The notes under the pieces were generated by a model, which saw nothing but the letters and a program-made list of their open reading frames with translations, made no database searches and was not told the DNA's origin. A DNA stretch of 64,000 bases from Jacaranda mimosifolia (Eukaryota; Streptophyta; Magnoliopsida; Lamiales; Bignoniaceae): NCBI GenBank assembly GCA_018894105.1, contig CM032129.1, positions 15,378,968 through 15,442,967 on the forward strand. The letters are read 5' to 3'. Every line of letters starts with the position of its first letter. The first letter of the stretch is position 1. A program made the position numbers and the translations under genes. Below, piece by piece: positions 49,434-61,140 of this stretch.

Positions 49434-52424
49434 ATGGTGTTGCAGACCTGCGGTGGTTCTTCCACAGAGCTCGGGCTCTCAGCTAAAGCTTACATCTCTT
49501 CTTCACCATGTAAGCTTCAAACCCTTTGTCCTCGTCTGGATTCTAATATTTTTCTGGGGTTTAACTGGCTCAGTAATCCCCTTGCTTTGAATAATTTTCA
49601 CAAAAACACAAAAATTCCACATGCTCAGATGAAAAGTCACAGTAGAGATGGGGTTTTTGTGGGGTTTAAACCTCAGTTTGATCCCAAGATTGTAACTTTA
49701 CCCCAGAGGAACATGAATAAGGGAAAACAGAGAAAGTATGGAGGCATTTTGCCTTCAATTTTGCGTGCTTTGGAGGCCGAGAAGGATGTCGAAAAGACTC
49801 TTGATTTGTATTATGGGAAGCTTAGTCCCAAAGAGCAGACAGTGATTCTCAAAGAACAAAGTAAGTGGGGTAAGGTTTTGAGGGTTTTTGAGTGGTTTAA
49901 ATCACAGAAAGATTATGTTCCCAATGTGATACACTATAATGTTGTGCTTCGGGCATTGGGTAGGGCTCAGAAATGGGATGAATTGAGGCTCTGCTGGATT
50001 GAAATGGCAAAAAAGGGAGTTTTGCCCACAAATAACACTTATGGAATGCTTGTAGATGTGTATGGAAAAGCAGGACTGGTGAAGGAGGCGCTTTTGTGGA
50101 TTAAATATATGAAGATGAGAGGTATTTTCCCAGATGAAGTCACAATGTCTACTGTTATCAAGGTGTTGAAGGATGGTGGGGAATATGATAGGGCTGACAG
50201 GTTCTATAAGGATTGGTGTGTTGGGAAAATTGAATTGGATGATCTCGATTTTGATAACATAGGTGATCAGCAAGCTATTAGTTTGAAACAGTTTTTGTTG
50301 TCTGAGCTTTTTCGAACTGGGGTGAGGTCACATTCTTACACAGAGTTCAGGGATGTTGAGGGTTCCGTAAGGAAACCACGTCTTACTGCTACTTATAATA
50401 CTCTTATAGATCTGTATGGAAAGGCAGGTCGGTTGAAGGATGCTGCGGATGTTTTTGCTGATATGTTGAAGGCTGGTGTGGCACTGGATACCTTTACATT
50501 CAACACCATGATTTTTATTTGTGGTAGTCAAGGTTATTTGTCTGAGGCTGAGGCTTTGCTCAATGAAATGGAGGAAAGAGGGATTTCTCCTGATACAAAG
50601 ACTTACAATATTTTTCTTTCGCTATATGCTGATGTGGGGAACGTAGATGCAGTTCTTCAGTGCTATGCAAAGATTAAGGAGGTGGGTCTTTTTCCTGATG
50701 ATGTAACCCATAGAGCTGTCCTTAAAATACTGGGTGAAAGAAATATGGTTCAGGAGGTGGAGGCTGTGATTAAAGAAATGGAGAAATTGGAGAAACATAT
50801 TGATGAGAGTTCTCTTCCTGTACTTGCTAAGATGTATGTTGCTGCAGGGTTGCCTGAGCGGGCAAAGTTCCTGGTTGAGCAGTCCATATCATATGGTGGG
50901 TTTTCATCAAAGACGTATGCTGCTATAATAGATGTATATGCAGAGAAGGGACTTTGGGCAGAAGCCGAGGCTTTGTTCTACGGTAACAGGGGTGGCTGTG
51001 GACAGAAAAAGGACATTTTGGAGTATAATGTCATGATCAAAGCTTATGGTGAGGCAAAACTATATGACAAAGCTGACTCACTATTCAAGGGTATGAGAAA
51101 TCAAGGGACGTGGCCAGATGAGTGCACATATAACTCCCTTATCCAAATGTTTGCTGGAGGTGATTTGGCAGACAAGGCAAGAGACCTTTTGGCTAAAATG
51201 CAAGAAGTTGGACTTAGACCTACATGTTCAACCTTCTCTGCTGTTATTGCTAGTTTTGCAAAGAACAAGAGACTCTCGGATGCAGTTGATGTATTCCATG
51301 AAATGATACGAGCAGATGTAAAACCCAATGAAGTTGTTTATGGGTCTTTAATTGATGCTTTTGCGGAGGATGGCAATTTTGAAGAAGCTGATCACTATTT
51401 CCATGTCATGGAAGATTCTGGAATTTCAGCGAACCAAATAATCTTAACTTCCATGATAAAGGCTTATGGAAAAATTGGGTCTGTCGAAGGAGCAAAGCAA
51501 CTGTATGAGAAGATGAAGAAGATGGATGGTGGTCCTGATATTATAGCATCCAATAGCATGCTTAATTTATATGCAGAAATGGGAATGGTGTCTGAAGCAA
51601 AAGTGATATATGATTATTTAAGAGAGAGAGGTTTGGCTGATGGGGTTACATTTGCAACCATGATGTATGTCTATAAGAACATGGGCATGCTTGATGAGGC
51701 CATTGAAGTTGCAGAAGAGATGAAACAGTCTGGTTTGGTAAGAGATTGTGTAACATATAATAAAGTGATGGCATGCTATGCGACTAATGGGCAGCTAGTT
51801 GAGTGTGGTGAATTGTTGCATGAAATGGTAGTGAATCAGAAGCTTTTGCCTGATCCCGGGACCTTCAAAGTACTATTTACCATATTGAAGAAGGGAGGTG
51901 TTCCAGCTGAAGCAGTAAGACAGCTTGAATCATCTAACCGGGAAGGGAGACCCTTTGCCAAGCAAGCTGTGGTAACCTCTGTTTTCACAATAGTAGGCCT
52001 GCACGCGTATGCCCTTGAATCCTGTGGAATCTTTACAAAGGAATGTGTGGGATTGAATTCCTTTGCTTACAATGCTGCAATTCGTGCTTTTGCAGCTTAT
52101 GGGAAGATTGATGAGGCATTGAACATGTTCATGAAAATGCAAGATGAGGGACTTGAGCCTGATATTGTTACCTTAATCAATCTGGTAATCTGTTATGGAA
52201 AAGCTGGCATGGTTGAAGGGGTGAAGCGCATACACAGCCAGTTAAAATATGGTGCAATTGAGCCTAGTGAATCATTATACAAGGCAGTCATAGATGCTTA
52301 TGAGAATGCGAACAGGCATGACCTTGCTGAATTGGTCAGTCAAGAGATGAAATTTGCTTCTGATGTGCAACAGTTTACAGATTCTGAAACTGAAGATCTT
52401 GAGGAGGCCTCTCTAGCTCAATGA
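49434..52424 (+). CDS. P-class pentatricopeptide repeat protein, At1g73710-like
   Basis: An intronless 996-codon gene. The first ~95 residues lack PPR motifs and are Ser/Lys/Asn-rich with few acidic residues, as in an organelle transit peptide. From about residue 155 there are roughly 20 tandem 35-residue PPR motifs, for example TATYNTLIDLYGKAGRLKDA, ECTYNSLIQMFAGGDLADKA and SFAYNAAIRAFAAYGKIDEA. There are no E, DYW or SMR domains at the C-terminus (ends EDLEEASLAQ), so it is P-class. Such proteins bind organellar RNA and affect its processing, stability or translation; this one's RNA target is unknown. The closest remembered family member is Arabidopsis At1g73710, of similar length. The ATG at 49434 is the first in frame, and AATAAA lies at 52687-52692. 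No lesions are seen. Decayed PPR fragments follow downstream. Confidence 0.93.
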   Translation: MVLQTCGGSSTELGLSAKAYISSSPCKLQTLCPRLDSNIFLGFNWLSNPLALNNFHKNTKIPHAQMKSHSRDGVFVGFKPQFDPKIVTLPQRNMNKGKQRKYGGILPSILRALEAEKDVEKTLDLYYGKLSPKEQTVILKEQSKWGKVLRVFEWFKSQKDYVPNVIHYNVVLRALGRAQKWDELRLCWIEMAKKGVLPTNNTYGMLVDVYGKAGLVKEALLWIKYMKMRGIFPDEVTMSTVIKVLKDGGEYDRADRFYKDWCVGKIELDDLDFDNIGDQQAISLKQFLLSELFRTGVRSHSYTEFRDVEGSVRKPRLTATYNTLIDLYGKAGRLKDAADVFADMLKAGVALDTFTFNTMIFICGSQGYLSEAEALLNEMEERGISPDTKTYNIFLSLYADVGNVDAVLQCYAKIKEVGLFPDDVTHRAVLKILGERNMVQEVEAVIKEMEKLEKHIDESSLPVLAKMYVAAGLPERAKFLVEQSISYGGFSSKTYAAIIDVYAEKGLWAEAEALFYGNRGGCGQKKDILEYNVMIKAYGEAKLYDKADSLFKGMRNQGTWPDECTYNSLIQMFAGGDLADKARDLLAKMQEVGLRPTCSTFSAVIASFAKNKRLSDAVDVFHEMIRADVKPNEVVYGSLIDAFAEDGNFEEADHYFHVMEDSGISANQIILTSMIKAYGKIGSVEGAKQLYEKMKKMDGGPDIIASNSMLNLYAEMGMVSEAKVIYDYLRERGLADGVTFATMMYVYKNMGMLDEAIEVAEEMKQSGLVRDCVTYNKVMACYATNGQLVECGELLHEMVVNQKLLPDPGTFKVLFTILKKGGVPAEAVRQLESSNREGRPFAKQAVVTSVFTIVGLHAYALESCGIFTKECVGLNSFAYNAAIRAFAAYGKIDEALNMFMKMQDEGLEPDIVTLINLVICYGKAGMVEGVKRIHSQLKYGAIEPSESLYKAVIDAYENANRHDLAELVSQEMKFASDVQQFTDSETEDLEEASLAQ

Positions 52425-53009
52425 ACAACCTTCATTTAGACATAGAAGTCAGTGGAAGAGCCAAAACTCACATTGTTGCTAATGCTGGACTGAAGAAAAT
52501 TATCGATGGGGTTTTGTCAGTGTATACCATACATTGAGAAGAGAGGTACACATTATTTTGACATTTCAACAAGACTTATGCAAGCATTAGTTTTCAAGTT
52601 TCTTTGTAAAACTGATGGATGTTTCCATTTACAGGGTAAAAGTTTTGGTATTTTGATTATGATCAGTAGGTAAAAATGTATGAAGTAATAAAGGATCTTG
52701 TCTTCTTAGGATCTTGTTTTGGTAAGTAATGAGAACACTGTAAATTGACAAGAGAAGGAGAAGGTAATATGACATTGTGGAAAAGACTTGTGCAAGCACT
52801 AGTGTCAAGTTTTTAGTAACACTGATTGATACTTTTTATCTTGGAATATTTTGCTTTTGCTGCTGTTGATTGTTTTTCGTTCAATTTCATTGCTACTGTT
52901 TTAGTTGCTAACTATTCCATTCTCTCTCGTGTCATTGATGTTCTACTTTAAATGGTATTTGTTTCACAGATTACGCACACGTCTTTATTTTGAATGAAAA
53001 ATTTAGACA
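52425..53009 (+). other. 3' UTR and downstream flank of the PPR gene
   Basis: Non-coding, with AATAAA at 52687-52692. Two similar phrases (GACATTTCAACAAGACTTATGCAAGCATTAG near 52560 and GACATTGTGGAAAAGACTTGTGCAAGCACTAG near 52770) show that part of the 3' flank is duplicated locally. Confidence 0.55.
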
Positions 53010-53152
53010 GATGCCGCTTTCTGTAACGAACTGATTGACAAAGAGCAGAGCAGGTGGGGAAATGCTTTCGTTTGTGACACCACAGAACTACTGGGACGAG
53101 GTTCACTATATTGTTGTGCTTCGGTTGTCTCACAAATTAGTATATGCTGGGT
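53010..53152 (+). pseudogene. PPR pseudogene fragment A
   Basis: AAAGAGCAGAGCAGGTGGGG...AATGCTTTCG parallels the intact gene at about 49855-49880 (KEQSKWGK), and TTCACTATATTGTTGTGCTTCG parallels TACACTATAATGTTGTGCTTCG at 49931. The intervening part is eroded and frames are broken. It looks like a relic of a tandem PPR duplicate. Confidence 0.6.
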
Positions 53153-53543
53153 ACGTACATTGCCGAGTTCAATAATTAATTGCCCAACTTACACACGTAT
53201 AATATGTATGCAAGACTTCCATAAAATTAAGTGCTAGAACAATATGTACTTTAGAGAGTTGTAAAGAAAATTTGTAACATTCAAATTATTTCAAAATTTA
53301 ATTAGCATGAATATAAGATATCCCACAAGAAAACTACAAAACCATAAAAATAAATAGTTTCCCAAGTGATATAACCTCACAAAATACTTGCCCTATTACC
53401 ATAGGTAGAAACACAGAAAAATTGGACATATATACAGAGGTAACATGCTTTTCTTCCCATCAAATTGATTTCTTCCCATCAAACATATGTAATAAAAGAA
53501 AAGCAATGCATATATGGAAAACAGTAGGGTCCATTTCTAATGA

Positions 53544-53578
<35 letters not shown>

Positions 53579-54214
53579 AAACAAGCCAATTCTTGTACAA
53601 AAGCAAATCTGTTCCCTAATTTATCATCCTTTTTCTTTTTTTTTTTTTTTTAAGAATAGACGTTATGAAATCACATGAATTAGTACTACACAGAGTAACA
53701 TTAGTTGATGTCTTCATCATTGAAATCGTCTTGGAAGGAGTTGAAGAAATCGGAATCTTTAGTCATTCATAGCATAAGAAAATTGGCAGATTCCACCATA
53801 TAGATGCATATACACAAATTTGAACAAATCATAGCATAAGAAAATCGGCATATTCCGTCATATAAATGCATACATGATTTAAATTTCTTCAATTCATTCA
53901 AATCATAAAAAAAATATCAATACATACATAATCATAATTGATGCAACAAAAATAATATGCAAGAGCACCAATCAACAAAAATCAGAACAATTCTCTTTTT
54001 ATTTTCTCAAGTGTCTCAGTGTTAATTTCAATGTGTCTTACAACTTTTTACCAAAGCTTTTTATGTGACTAAATTTCCTACTACTTGGGTTCATAACTGC
54101 CCACTAAAACACTCATTATCTTGTTACAACCGAATCAATAAAATGGAGCCACGTGTAGCCCATGTTCCTCCTTTTTTGGTCGTGCATGGCACTATGGGAA
54201 CCAAAGCAAATTTG
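53153..54214. other. Intergenic or retroelement-internal DNA, no gene seen
   Basis: It contains a TA repeat at 53550-53575 and a T run at 53636-53652. The right part may be the internal region of the antisense copia-type element whose LTR is at 54791. No coding sequence was recognised. Confidence 0.45.
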
Positions 54215-54520
54215 AGTTCAGCTCGGCTCTTCCCTTGACTTCAGCTCGGCTCTACCTTTAGCTCCAACTAAGCTCTACCTTTGGCTTCAGCTCAGCCCTT
54301 CCCTTGACTTTAGCTCGGCCCTTCCCACGGGTTCAGTTCGGCCCTTCCCATGAGTTTAGCTTGGCCCTTCCATTAGTTCAGCTCTTCCCTTGACTTCAAC
54401 TCGGCTATTCCCTTGGCTTTAGCTCGGCTCTACCTTTGGCTTCAGCTTGGCTCTTCCTTTAGTTTAGCTCTTCCCTTGAGTTCAACTCGGATCTCTCTCT
54501 GAGTTCAGCTTGGCTCATGT
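54215..54520. repeat. Degenerate tandem array of AGCTCGGCYCTTCCC motifs
   Basis: About a dozen units of 20-25 bp with the core TTCAGCTCGGCTCTTCCCTT, diverged. It lies in the presumed leader between the primer site at 54777 and unknown internal sequence of a minus-strand retroelement. Confidence 0.75.
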
Positions 54521-54776
54521 AGAGACCCATGCTGCTTCATCTAGGCCAACGTATTCTAGATTGCCCTGCAATACCAGCTTAGTTACTTTTAGCTCGGCCA
54601 ATTGAATTGGCTCGGCTGAGCAAGTGTGATATGGGCTCAATTATAATAGCCATAATGTGTGCCTTTAGCTTGGGCTTATTATGGCCATATCAATAATAAT
54701 AGATAATCATAACAATAGAACAACATATCTAGAAAAATACAATCAATAAAATTGGGTTTTGATTTATAGATATATA

Positions 54777-54788
54777 GCTCCGATACCA
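54777..54788 (-). other. Copia-type primer binding site (initiator Met tRNA)
   Basis: The minus strand reads TGGTATCGGAGC, one base from the typical plant copia site TGGTATCAGAGC, two bases after the LTR end at 54791. Confidence 0.7.
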
Positions 54789-54790
54789 AT

Positions 54791-55239
54791 TGTAAGTAAT
54801 AATTTAACCCTAGATGCAAATATCCATGAAATCAAAATACCATAACTAGATTGATTTATTCACATACCTTTTTGAGCCATGAGATTGATAATCAATTATT
54901 CCGACAATTACGCGATTGGTTGATAAGTCTTCATCTCCTTCCCACACAATCCACTTGACAATTTTAATGGGATAGTAATATCAAAACGTGGAGTGTAGAG
55001 AGGACCTAACCACAATATATATGATAAAACCTTAGAAAGCTCTCCCATCACGGGCCTCTAAGATTGGGCCTACACCAGCTGTCGTACCAAGTCTATTTAG
55101 AAAGGGCCTTAACAACATTGGTCAAAATATTAAGCCCTATGAGTCCATCTCATTAATCGTATTAATTTAGCCCGTTTTTATTTTATTAGAAAACAAATTC
55201 AATTAATAGAAGTCCACATATTGGAATAAAATTTCAACA
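54791..55239 (-). mobile_element. Copia-type LTR, minus orientation, with adjacent primer site
   Basis: In element sense it runs TGTTGAAATTTTATTCC to ATTACTTACA (449 bp) and is followed by AT and the tRNA primer site. The partner LTR and coding region were not found, so the element is truncated or deleted. It directly abuts PPR fragment B at 55240. Confidence 0.65.
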
Positions 55240-55590
55240 CTACTGGGACGAGATTCACTATATTGTTGTGCTTCGATTGTCTGACAAATTAGTGAATTCA
55301 GAATATGCTGGGTAAGTGGCACAAATAATACAAAACGGTTTCTTGTAGATGTGAGTAGAGAGATTTATGCATGTAAAGGAGGTTCTTTTTGGTTGAAGTA
55401 CATGAATGATGGAGATAGGAGTAAGAAGCAAAAAAGTCTGACACTAAGACAAAGTCATAGGAGATTTTGTCTTCTTAAATGCTTAAATGATAAGGCCTAT
55501 GCAGATGACATGGTTTGTTACAATGATCTTGAGTTTGCAATTTTACAGACAGGAAGCCATTGTACTAATGATTCAAGGTAAGTGATCCAG
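55240..55590 (+). pseudogene. PPR pseudogene fragment B
   Basis: It opens with a near-copy of 53088-53152 (CTACTGGGACGAGATTCACT, TTGTTGTGCTTCG). Then 55337-55425 (TTTCTTGTAGATGTG...GTAAAGGAGGTTC...TGGTTGAAGTACATGAA) parallels the intact gene at 50045-50115 (LVDVYGKAG...VKEALLWIKYMK). The remainder to 55577 weakly parallels the segment around LDDLDFDN and ends in AAG/GTAAGT, which resembles a splice donor. Frames are broken against the parent. Confidence 0.6.
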
Positions 55591-56539
55591 TTCTCGCATT
55601 TCGTTTACTTCTTCTCACAGCTTGTCCTAGAATTGCTGGTCCATAAAATTCATGATGTTTTGTATTTGGTAAATCAAGTATACATATGTCTTTTAGACCA
55701 CGAAGACGTCTGTTCGAAGCAAACTGTTTCTAAACTTTGATATACTAATTTGTATCAGCAAAACAGTGGGGCTCTAGACTTTGTTATTGACACTAGCATT
55801 GTGCAATGCAAGCACAAAAGCGCCATATAGAATTGCAAAGCAGAATTCCCTCCCTTTTTTTTTTTTTTTTTTTTTTTTTAAAGTGTTTTTATTTTTACGT
55901 TTCACTCAAGATCACAAGCACATAATCAAAATATAGCAAAAACCCAAAGAATCTTAAAAAGAGATCATATGCCGACAACAAGGAGAGAAACGTGTCTTCA
56001 GTATTAATCCATTGTGCTGCATATCAAGACGGTGGAACAACAGAAACCACGAGCTAGCATGGCAGCTGATGCTGAATCCGCTAAGTCGTAGTATTGCAAC
56101 CTATAAGCTCCGACCACACCCTTGACTTGAACAACATTATAAATATATTAATTGATACCTTTGTACGACAAGACACACATATCCCTTGAATTTGTTTTTT
56201 TACAAGTCATGCAGAATCGGACCGTATTGCTGAAATTGCGAGTGAAGCATCTCAAATAGCTCAGTTTGTGTGTGTATAACCACATATATATTGGTTGGCA
56301 TGGTTTTGGACATACATCCTTGGTTCATGTGACACAAGATTTACTACCTTTTATTCCTCTATCAATGTTTACCATGACATAACGATTTAAGATCACAGGT
56401 CAATTTGTAAAGAGTTTGCTAACTCAAAGACTACCAAAGGAGATGAAAATAATAGAATTGCACTGCAAGAAATTGAAATTGACATTGACATTGACATTGA
56501 CATTTAATGGCATTAACTTGTGGCATTTTATAGTATAAA
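55591..56539. other. Intergenic DNA, no gene seen
   Basis: It holds a T run at 55850-55879 and a short (GACATT)n repeat at 56479-56503. No gene was recognised. Confidence 0.5.
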
Positions 56540-56542
56540 GAC

Positions 56543-57400
56543 ATAAAAAAATATTTTATAACATTTATAGATGATTGCGCAAGATATTGTCATGTTTATT
56601 TACTTTCAAGCAAGGATAAAGCAATTGAAGTATTTAAACATTACAAAAATGAAGTTGAGAATCAACTCGGAAAGAAAATAAAAGTACTTAGAAGTGATAG
56701 AGATGGTGAATATGTTCACCCCTTTAAAGAATTTTGTGCTGAACATGGAATGACCCATGAAGTAACAACACCTTATGCACCACAATCAAATGGTACTGCT
56801 GAGCTCAAAAATTGAACTTTAAAAGAAATGATGAATGCATTACTAATTAATGCAGGGACACCTCAAAACATGTGGGGGAGGTAGTGTTGACTACAAGTCA
56901 TTTACCTAATAAGATATCCCACAAGAAAATACAAAAAACACCATATGCATTAAAAGGATGCCCACCATCCTATTAATATCTTCGAGTGTGGGGGTGTCTA
57001 GTAAAGTAGGAGTACCACCTCCTAAAATAGTCAAGATATGACCTAAGACAGTTGATGAAATTTTTTTATTGGTTATGCACAACATAGTGCTGCCTATTGG
57101 TTCCTTGTAAATAAATATGATATTGATGGCATTCAAATCAATATGATAATCGAGTCAAGAAATGCAAACTTCTTTGAAGAAGTATTCCCTTGGAAAAGGG
57201 AAGAAGGATGAGTAATGTATAAAAGACATCAAGAAGCTCAAGAATCGGGCAAAAAGGACATTGAGCCTAGGCGTAGCAAAAGAGCTAGAACGGCTAAATA
57301 CTTTGGGCTTGATTTCTTAACTCACATATTAGAAAGTGAACGGCGGGCGTTTACTGAAGCTATGGCAACTCCTGAAGCTCCTTTGTGGAAGAAGTGGTAA
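56543..57400 (+). pseudogene. Copia integrase core and linker remnant
   Basis: The core reads TFIDDCARYCHVYLLSSKDK, LRSDRDGEY and PYAPQSNGTAELKN, covering the D-D-E positions; a TGA follows ELKN where an Arg codon is expected. After about 56880 frames shift. The stretch 57215-57400 (IEPRRSKRARTAKYFGLDFL) is the basic linker typical between copia integrase and RT. Confidence 0.82.
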
Positions 57401-59013
57401 ATAGTGAAATAGAGTCCATCATGCAAAATTATACCTGAAAATTAGTAGATTTACCTCATGGAAATAAACTCTTCGGGTGTAAATAAGGGTGTCAAAATCA
57501 AACCTAACACGATGACTCGATAATGACCCCCTTGAAAAAAAATCAGGTTTGGGTTTGATGTTTTCAGGTTCGAGTCAAATTGGGTCAGGCTCGAAAATGA
57601 CCCGAGAATAAAAAATATGGTTGGGTTGATTTTGGGTCAACCCGCCTAACTTGAAAAAAACAAGCGAGTGACCCAATAACCCATTAAACCTGACCCAATC
57701 CAACCCAACCCGACCCACCTGAAAAAAATTGACTAATTAAAATAAAATCTATATAATATATATGTAAAAATCAAAATTTTAAAATTTAATTATTGAACAA
57801 TGGTTTGTTATTTTTTTGTATTCGGAGTACTCATGGACATGGCAACTTTTAAAGTTATTATGTTTCTTAGACCTTAATGATTATGCTAAATTTTAGATTT
57901 TATTGTAAATCAAACTTCTACTCAATTATAATATTGAAATTTATAAATATGAAAAATAGAATACATAGATCATGTTGCATCAGTTTTATCAGGTTGGGTT
58001 GGGTTAGGTTTATCAGGTTGTTGGGTGACTTGACTAAAAATCAGGTCAACTTGAACTTGACACGATCTTTTGTGGGTCAGCTTAGGGTTGAGCCTTTTGA
58101 GTTTAATATCAGGTTGGGTTGGGTTTGGGTTTGGGTTTGGTATCTTTATGTTATATCCCTACCTCAACCTAACCCGAACCCACTCAACTCACCCGAATTG
58201 ACACTCCCAGGTGTAAATGGATTTTCAAGAAGAAAGTGAAAGCTAATGATACAATAGATAAGTATAAGGCAAGATTAGTAGTTAAAGGATACTGACAGAA
58301 GGAAGATCTTGGCTACTTCGATACATACTCGCTGGTGACTATAATAAGTTCTATTCAATTATTAACTGCCTTCACCACTATTAATAAGCTCGAGATCCAT
58401 CAAATGGATATGAAAATGGCATTTCTAAATAGTGATCTCGATGAGGAAATTTATATGGAACAACCTGAGGGGTTTGTAGTTCCGTGCCAAGAAAAGAAGG
58501 TGTGTAAATTAACTAAACCATTGTACGATTTAGAACAAACGCCTAAACAGTGGCATCTTAAATTTGATCAAGTGATTATAGCCAATGGCTTCAAAATTAA
58601 CTAGTGCGACAAGTGTGTGTATATTAGAGGTACACAAACTAAGTATGTTATTGTATGTTTATATGTTGATGATGTCTTTACATGGGAAGCAATAGTGACA
58701 TAGTTAAAGAGACAATGAAATTGCTAAGTCGCAATCTCGATATGAAAGATATGGGTCTCCCTCATGTCATACTTAGAATTAAAATTGTAAGAACGCCTAA
58801 TGGGACAACATTAACATAATCTTACTATATTGAGAAAGTATTACAAAATTTTTTAGATCCTACTAATAGCTTAGTGAAAACACCGATAGATGTAAACCAG
58901 CAACTCACCAAGAATAAAAATGAAGGAAAAGCTCAAGTGGCGTACGTGCGTATAATTGGAAGCCTCATGTATATAATGAACTGTATGAGGCCGAACATTG
59001 CATATGCAGTTGG
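57401..59013 (+). pseudogene. Copia reverse transcriptase remnant, split by a hAT element
   Basis: Before the first hAT element the frame reads LPHGNKLFGCK; after it, NGFSRRK overlaps KWIFKRKVKANDTIDKYKAR in the correct phase once one duplication is discounted. Then follow MDMKMAFLNSDLDEEIYMEQ, PLYDLEQTPKQW (usually PLYGLKQ) and the catalytic YVDD at 58662-58673. Stops at several points and a frame shift after YVDD make it inactive. Confidence 0.8.
57484..58209. mobile_element. Non-autonomous hAT element, family 2, copy B
   Basis: Ends are TAAGGGTGTCAAAATC and GAATTGACACTCCCA. The 8-bp duplications GGTGTAAA are identical (57476-57483, 58210-58217). The interior is the reverse complement of the element at 46981-47842 (GGGTTGGGT/ACCCAACCC blocks). 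Confidence 0.87.
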
Positions 59014-59820
59014 TAGGGGTGTAAACGGATATTAAACGGATCGAATACACAGTTTCCATATTCGTATCCATTCAACTTTTCGAATATTCAGATACGAATA
59101 TGGATTTAACGGATATTTAAAAATGATATCCAAATTCGTATCCGTCGGATATCGGTCGAATTCGGATATATCCGTATTCGATTATACTTATTCAGATACA
59201 TTCATATTTTATTAAACTTATACGTATTCTAATCATTGTTTTATATTCATATTCGATAATAATTATTTAGATATCCATTTATGAATATCCAAATACATGA
59301 ATCTATGAACTTATAACAAATATAATTTAATAAATAGCATAATTAAAATGAGAGCAATCAAACAAATAGCATAATTTTTAATTAATAATTGACTTTATAA
59401 TTGATTATTAGTACTTATTAATAATAATAATGGTATTTAAGTATATTAATTATAAAATTAACCAACAATAATTATGTTGATTAACTTTATTCTTCAAGTT
59501 TTTCTCTACATTACAATAATTTTTTAAATTTATTCTTTTTTCTTCCTTCAATTATAATTTATATATATATATATACATACATATATGGAATATGAGATTT
59601 TTATTAAAAAATATAAATAATATATTATTTAATAAATATATATTCGGACCGAATATTAAACGGATCGGATATGCATTTACCATATCCGTATCCATTTATA
59701 ATCGGATATCTACTAATTGAATACGGATAATATCCGCTTTAAACATATGCGGATAAATTGTGTATAAACGGATATGAATGCGAACGGTAAATGAATTTCG
59801 AATATCTATTTACAGCCCTA
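59014..59820. mobile_element. Non-autonomous hAT element, family 1, copy B
   Basis: Ends are TAGGGGTGTAAACGGATAT and ATCTATTTACAGCCCTA. The 8-bp duplications GCAGTTGG are identical (59006-59013, 59821-59828). It is collinear with the element at 6400-7179 and interrupts copia coding sequence between RPNIAYAVG and KLSKYTS. Confidence 0.9.
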
Positions 59821-60420
59821 GCAGTTGGTAAGTTAAGTAAATATACAAGCAACCTTGGACAAGAGCATTAGAATATCACTATCAGAGTATTGAGGTACTT
59901 AAAAACACACCACGAAGTATAGGTTGCACTATACCAAATATCTACATGTAATTGAGGGATACAGTGATGTCAATTGGATAATTGACTCAAACGAGTCCAA
60001 GTCCACGAGTGGATATGTATTCACTTTAGGTGGAGCTGCCATATAAGTTGAAATCCTCAAAGCAAACCTGTATAGCTAGATCAACGATGGAATTGGAGTT
60101 CGTTGCATTGGATAAAGCAGGTGAGGAAGTGGAATGGCTATTTCAATTTTTGGAAGACATTCTAAATTGTCCAAAACTTGTGCCATCGATTTGCATCTAC
60201 TTTAATAGCCAATCTACCATTGGAAAGGCACATCGTAGTATGTATAATGGTAATTCTCTACATATGAGAAAGAGACATAATACCATCAGACAACTGCTTT
60301 TTAGTGGAGTTATCTTAATAGAATCCTAAGGATAACCTTATGGATCCACTACCCAAAATTGCAAATAGAGAGCAAGTAAATAAATCATTGGAGGGAATGG
60401 GTTTGAAGCCTTTAAATAAT
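59821..60420 (+). pseudogene. Copia RNase H remnant
   Basis: After the hAT element the polyprotein resumes with KLSKYTSNLGQEH. The RNase H segment at 60030-60329 has SKQTCIARSTMELEFVALDK and a degraded C-terminal part. Stop codons and small shifts are present. Confidence 0.8.
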
Positions 60421-60933
60421 TGAGTCACCATCATAGAAACCCTACTAATGTGATTGGAGATCCCATGAAGTAAGTTCAAAGGAAAAATAAGTTATGCAAC
60501 TGTGACTCAACATGGAAGCATTGTGAGGGGCATAACCTTCTAGCCATTCCGTTGATGATCAGATAGTGTATCCTGAAAAAGTTCTAGGTTAAGTGTTGCT
60601 TTTAATGGCTCTCATATCTTGATATTTCGAGTGGGAGTGTAGTAGGAACCTTTTAACAAGAAGTCACCTATGTGAGTAGGGATTGGGCCGATCCTATGGG
60701 AATTTTAAAGCTGAATTCTCAGAGTAGTACTCATGAATACCAAGAATTGTTCAGGGTCTAAATGAACACAATAGTTAAACCATAAAATTGAAGTGCACCC
60801 GATAGTGCTCACTAAAGAAGTTTAAAAGTTAAAAGCTACCTCTCCCAATGCAATATAACTTGAGCTATACCTCTGTCGTGCAACTGCATTCATGAGTATA
60901 TCTGTCAGACTATTTGCTCATTCATGTGGGGAT
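60421..60933 (+). other. Copia 3' untranslated region and polypurine tract
   Basis: Non-coding stretch between the RNase H remnant and the 3' LTR. TGTGGGGA at 60926-60933 directly before the LTR is a plausible polypurine tract. Confidence 0.55.
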
Positions 60934-61095
60934 TGTTAGAATTTTGGCACTTAAATCAATTAATTTGTCTCCGTGAGGAGATGTTTGTGTAGCTAAGTGC
61001 CAAAATTAATGAGTATTGAATGAGTAAATTGAGTTAAAGAGTGAGCTATAAGCTAAAGATTATATAAGACATACGAGTGGATGGAAGTGTATAAT

Positions 61096-61140
<45 letters not shown>

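Noticed and set aside
49902..50531. Minus-strand open frames opposite the PPR gene
   Set aside because: Antisense shadows of a conserved coding sequence.
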